6,313 bases of DNA, from NCBI GenBank assembly GCA_947505055.1, contig CANNLO010000283.1, positions 1 through 6,313 of the forward strand. The letters run 5' to 3'. The stretch is from Methylococcaceae bacterium. GTDB taxonomy: Bacteria; Pseudomonadota; Gammaproteobacteria; Methylococcales; Methylomonadaceae. Position 1 is the stretch's first letter. Each line of letters opens with the position of its first letter. Shown here one piece after another: positions 5,717-6,313 of the stretch. Made by a program: the position numbers and the translations under genes. The notes beneath the pieces are model-generated. The model searched no databases. It saw only the letters and a program-made list of their open reading frames with translations, and was not told where the DNA came from.

Positions 5717-6313
5717 TTAATTATATGGAGTTGGCATTGGAATAGGTTCTAGCTTATCGCGGTTAAGCCAAACAATTTGTTGGACTTTGGGTGTTCCCAG
5801 CGCTTCATCGAGATGTAGCATACGTAAATAATAAAGCTTTAATGCGCGTCGTACAGGGATATTCAGTCTCCCTTCTTCCATGCCATAATCATCAGCAATC
5901 ACTGCTTGCTGATCTGTCGTTAAATCCGGGTGGGGTGCGATAATTAAGGTCTCAAGGTTTTGCCAATCCTGATCTTGTTCAACGGAATGAAGAGCCGCTA
6001 CGCCCAATTCAGGTGAGGCTAAAAAGCGAGCTAAGACAAAGTCTCTGTAGGCCTGATGTTCCAAGCTAAATGCTCGAATATGCCAACGAAAACCGTTGGA
6101 TACCAGTGTGTGTGGCTCAAGCGTCAAAAGTCTTGATTCCCGGTTCATAGATTGATAGCTAACGCATAATTGGCGTTTTTCTCGAATCGCTTGATGCACT
6201 AACCGCAATATCTGAAAATCCAGTTTTCGTTGCGGTGAATATAGCAATTCAACATTCACCCCGGTGGGTGTAATTGGTAACACAACCGATTGCCCAAGAC
6301 AGCTACCTGCTTC
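5717..6313 (-). CDS. WYL-domain transcriptional regulator, N-terminus outside window
   Basis: The last 198 codons of a gene whose frame stays open through the right edge; the GTG at 6281-6283 is internal, not the start. Fragment residues 36-100 form a WYL domain: L-R-L-V-H-Q-A-I, L-C-V-S-Y-Q-S-M, then L-E-P-H-T-L-V, G-F-R-W-H-I-R-A-F, and Y-R-D-F-V-L-A-R-F. The tripeptide that names the domain reads W-H-I (77-79). The pattern resembles BrxR/CapW-type regulators of BREX and CBASS islands, about 290 aa proteins with an N-terminal winged helix, a WYL ligand-sensing domain and a C-terminal dimerisation (WCX-like) domain; the last about 80 residues here (V-I-A-D-D-Y-G-M onward, with R-R-A-L-K-L-Y-Y-L-R) fit that last part. 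About 90 residues including the DNA-binding domain should lie beyond the edge. As first gene of the jet operon on the same strand it probably represses, or senses a ligand to switch on, the operon and itself. That role is inferred. Confidence 0.85.
   Translation of the reverse strand, partial: EAGSCLGQSVVLPITPTGVNVELLYSPQRKLDFQILRLVHQAIREKRQLCVSYQSMNRESRLLTLEPHTLVSNGFRWHIRAFSLEHQAYRDFVLARFLASPELGVAALHSVEQDQDWQNLETLIIAPHPDLTTDQQAVIADDYGMEEGRLNIPVRRALKLYYLRMLHLDEALGTPKVQQIVWLNRDKLEPIPMPTPYN

Noticed and set aside
5717..6283. WYL protein as a complete 188-aa gene starting at GTG 6281-6283
   Set aside because: The frame is open upstream to the window edge and the family needs an N-terminal DNA-binding domain, so this GTG is an internal valine codon.

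Overview
The window is mostly one minus-strand operon for a JetABCD (Wadjet-type) SMC anti-plasmid system, preceded by a WYL-domain regulator that runs off the right edge. Reading along the minus strand from right to left, the order is WYL regulator (5' end missing) > jetA (kleisin-like, MksF/MukF-like) > jetB (MksE/MukE-like) > jetC (SMC ATPase) > jetD (Toprim-type nuclease). At the left edge a plus-strand gene for a PIN-domain (VapC/FitB-like) toxin ends, converging on jetD. All the DNA is coding except about 66 bp between the PIN gene and jetD and, depending on the jetA start, up to 55 bp between the WYL gene and jetA.

The genes form a tight translational cascade. The jetA/jetB, jetB/jetC and jetC/jetD junctions are each 4-bp stop/start overlaps. 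jetB has no visible Shine-Dalgarno and probably depends on re-initiation. jetC starts with TTG behind a consensus AAGGAGG contained in the last codons of jetB. jetD has an ATG with a moderate GAGG. The jetA reading frame stays open about 25 codons upstream of its first ATG and overlaps the regulator's stop codon, so its true start is unresolved. No promoter is visible; the operon promoter and the WYL operator probably lie beyond the right edge.

In the known biology of the family, JetA, JetB and JetC form a MukBEF-like loop-extruding condensin that recognises small circular DNA, and JetD cleaves it. The copy here is compact: JetC is 933 aa with a small central hinge region, JetD is 290 aa with a short N-terminal arm, and JetA is about 393 to 413 aa. 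JetC also has a non-standard Walker A motif. It looks like a divergent Wadjet branch, with an operon-linked regulator resembling the BrxR/CapW defence-island repressors.

Mid-40s % G+C by eye, proteobacterial-looking proteins and a FitB/VapC neighbour suggest a gammaproteobacterium, but this is a weak inference. The mix of an antiplasmid system, a defence-type regulator and a toxin-antitoxin gene fits a defence island.
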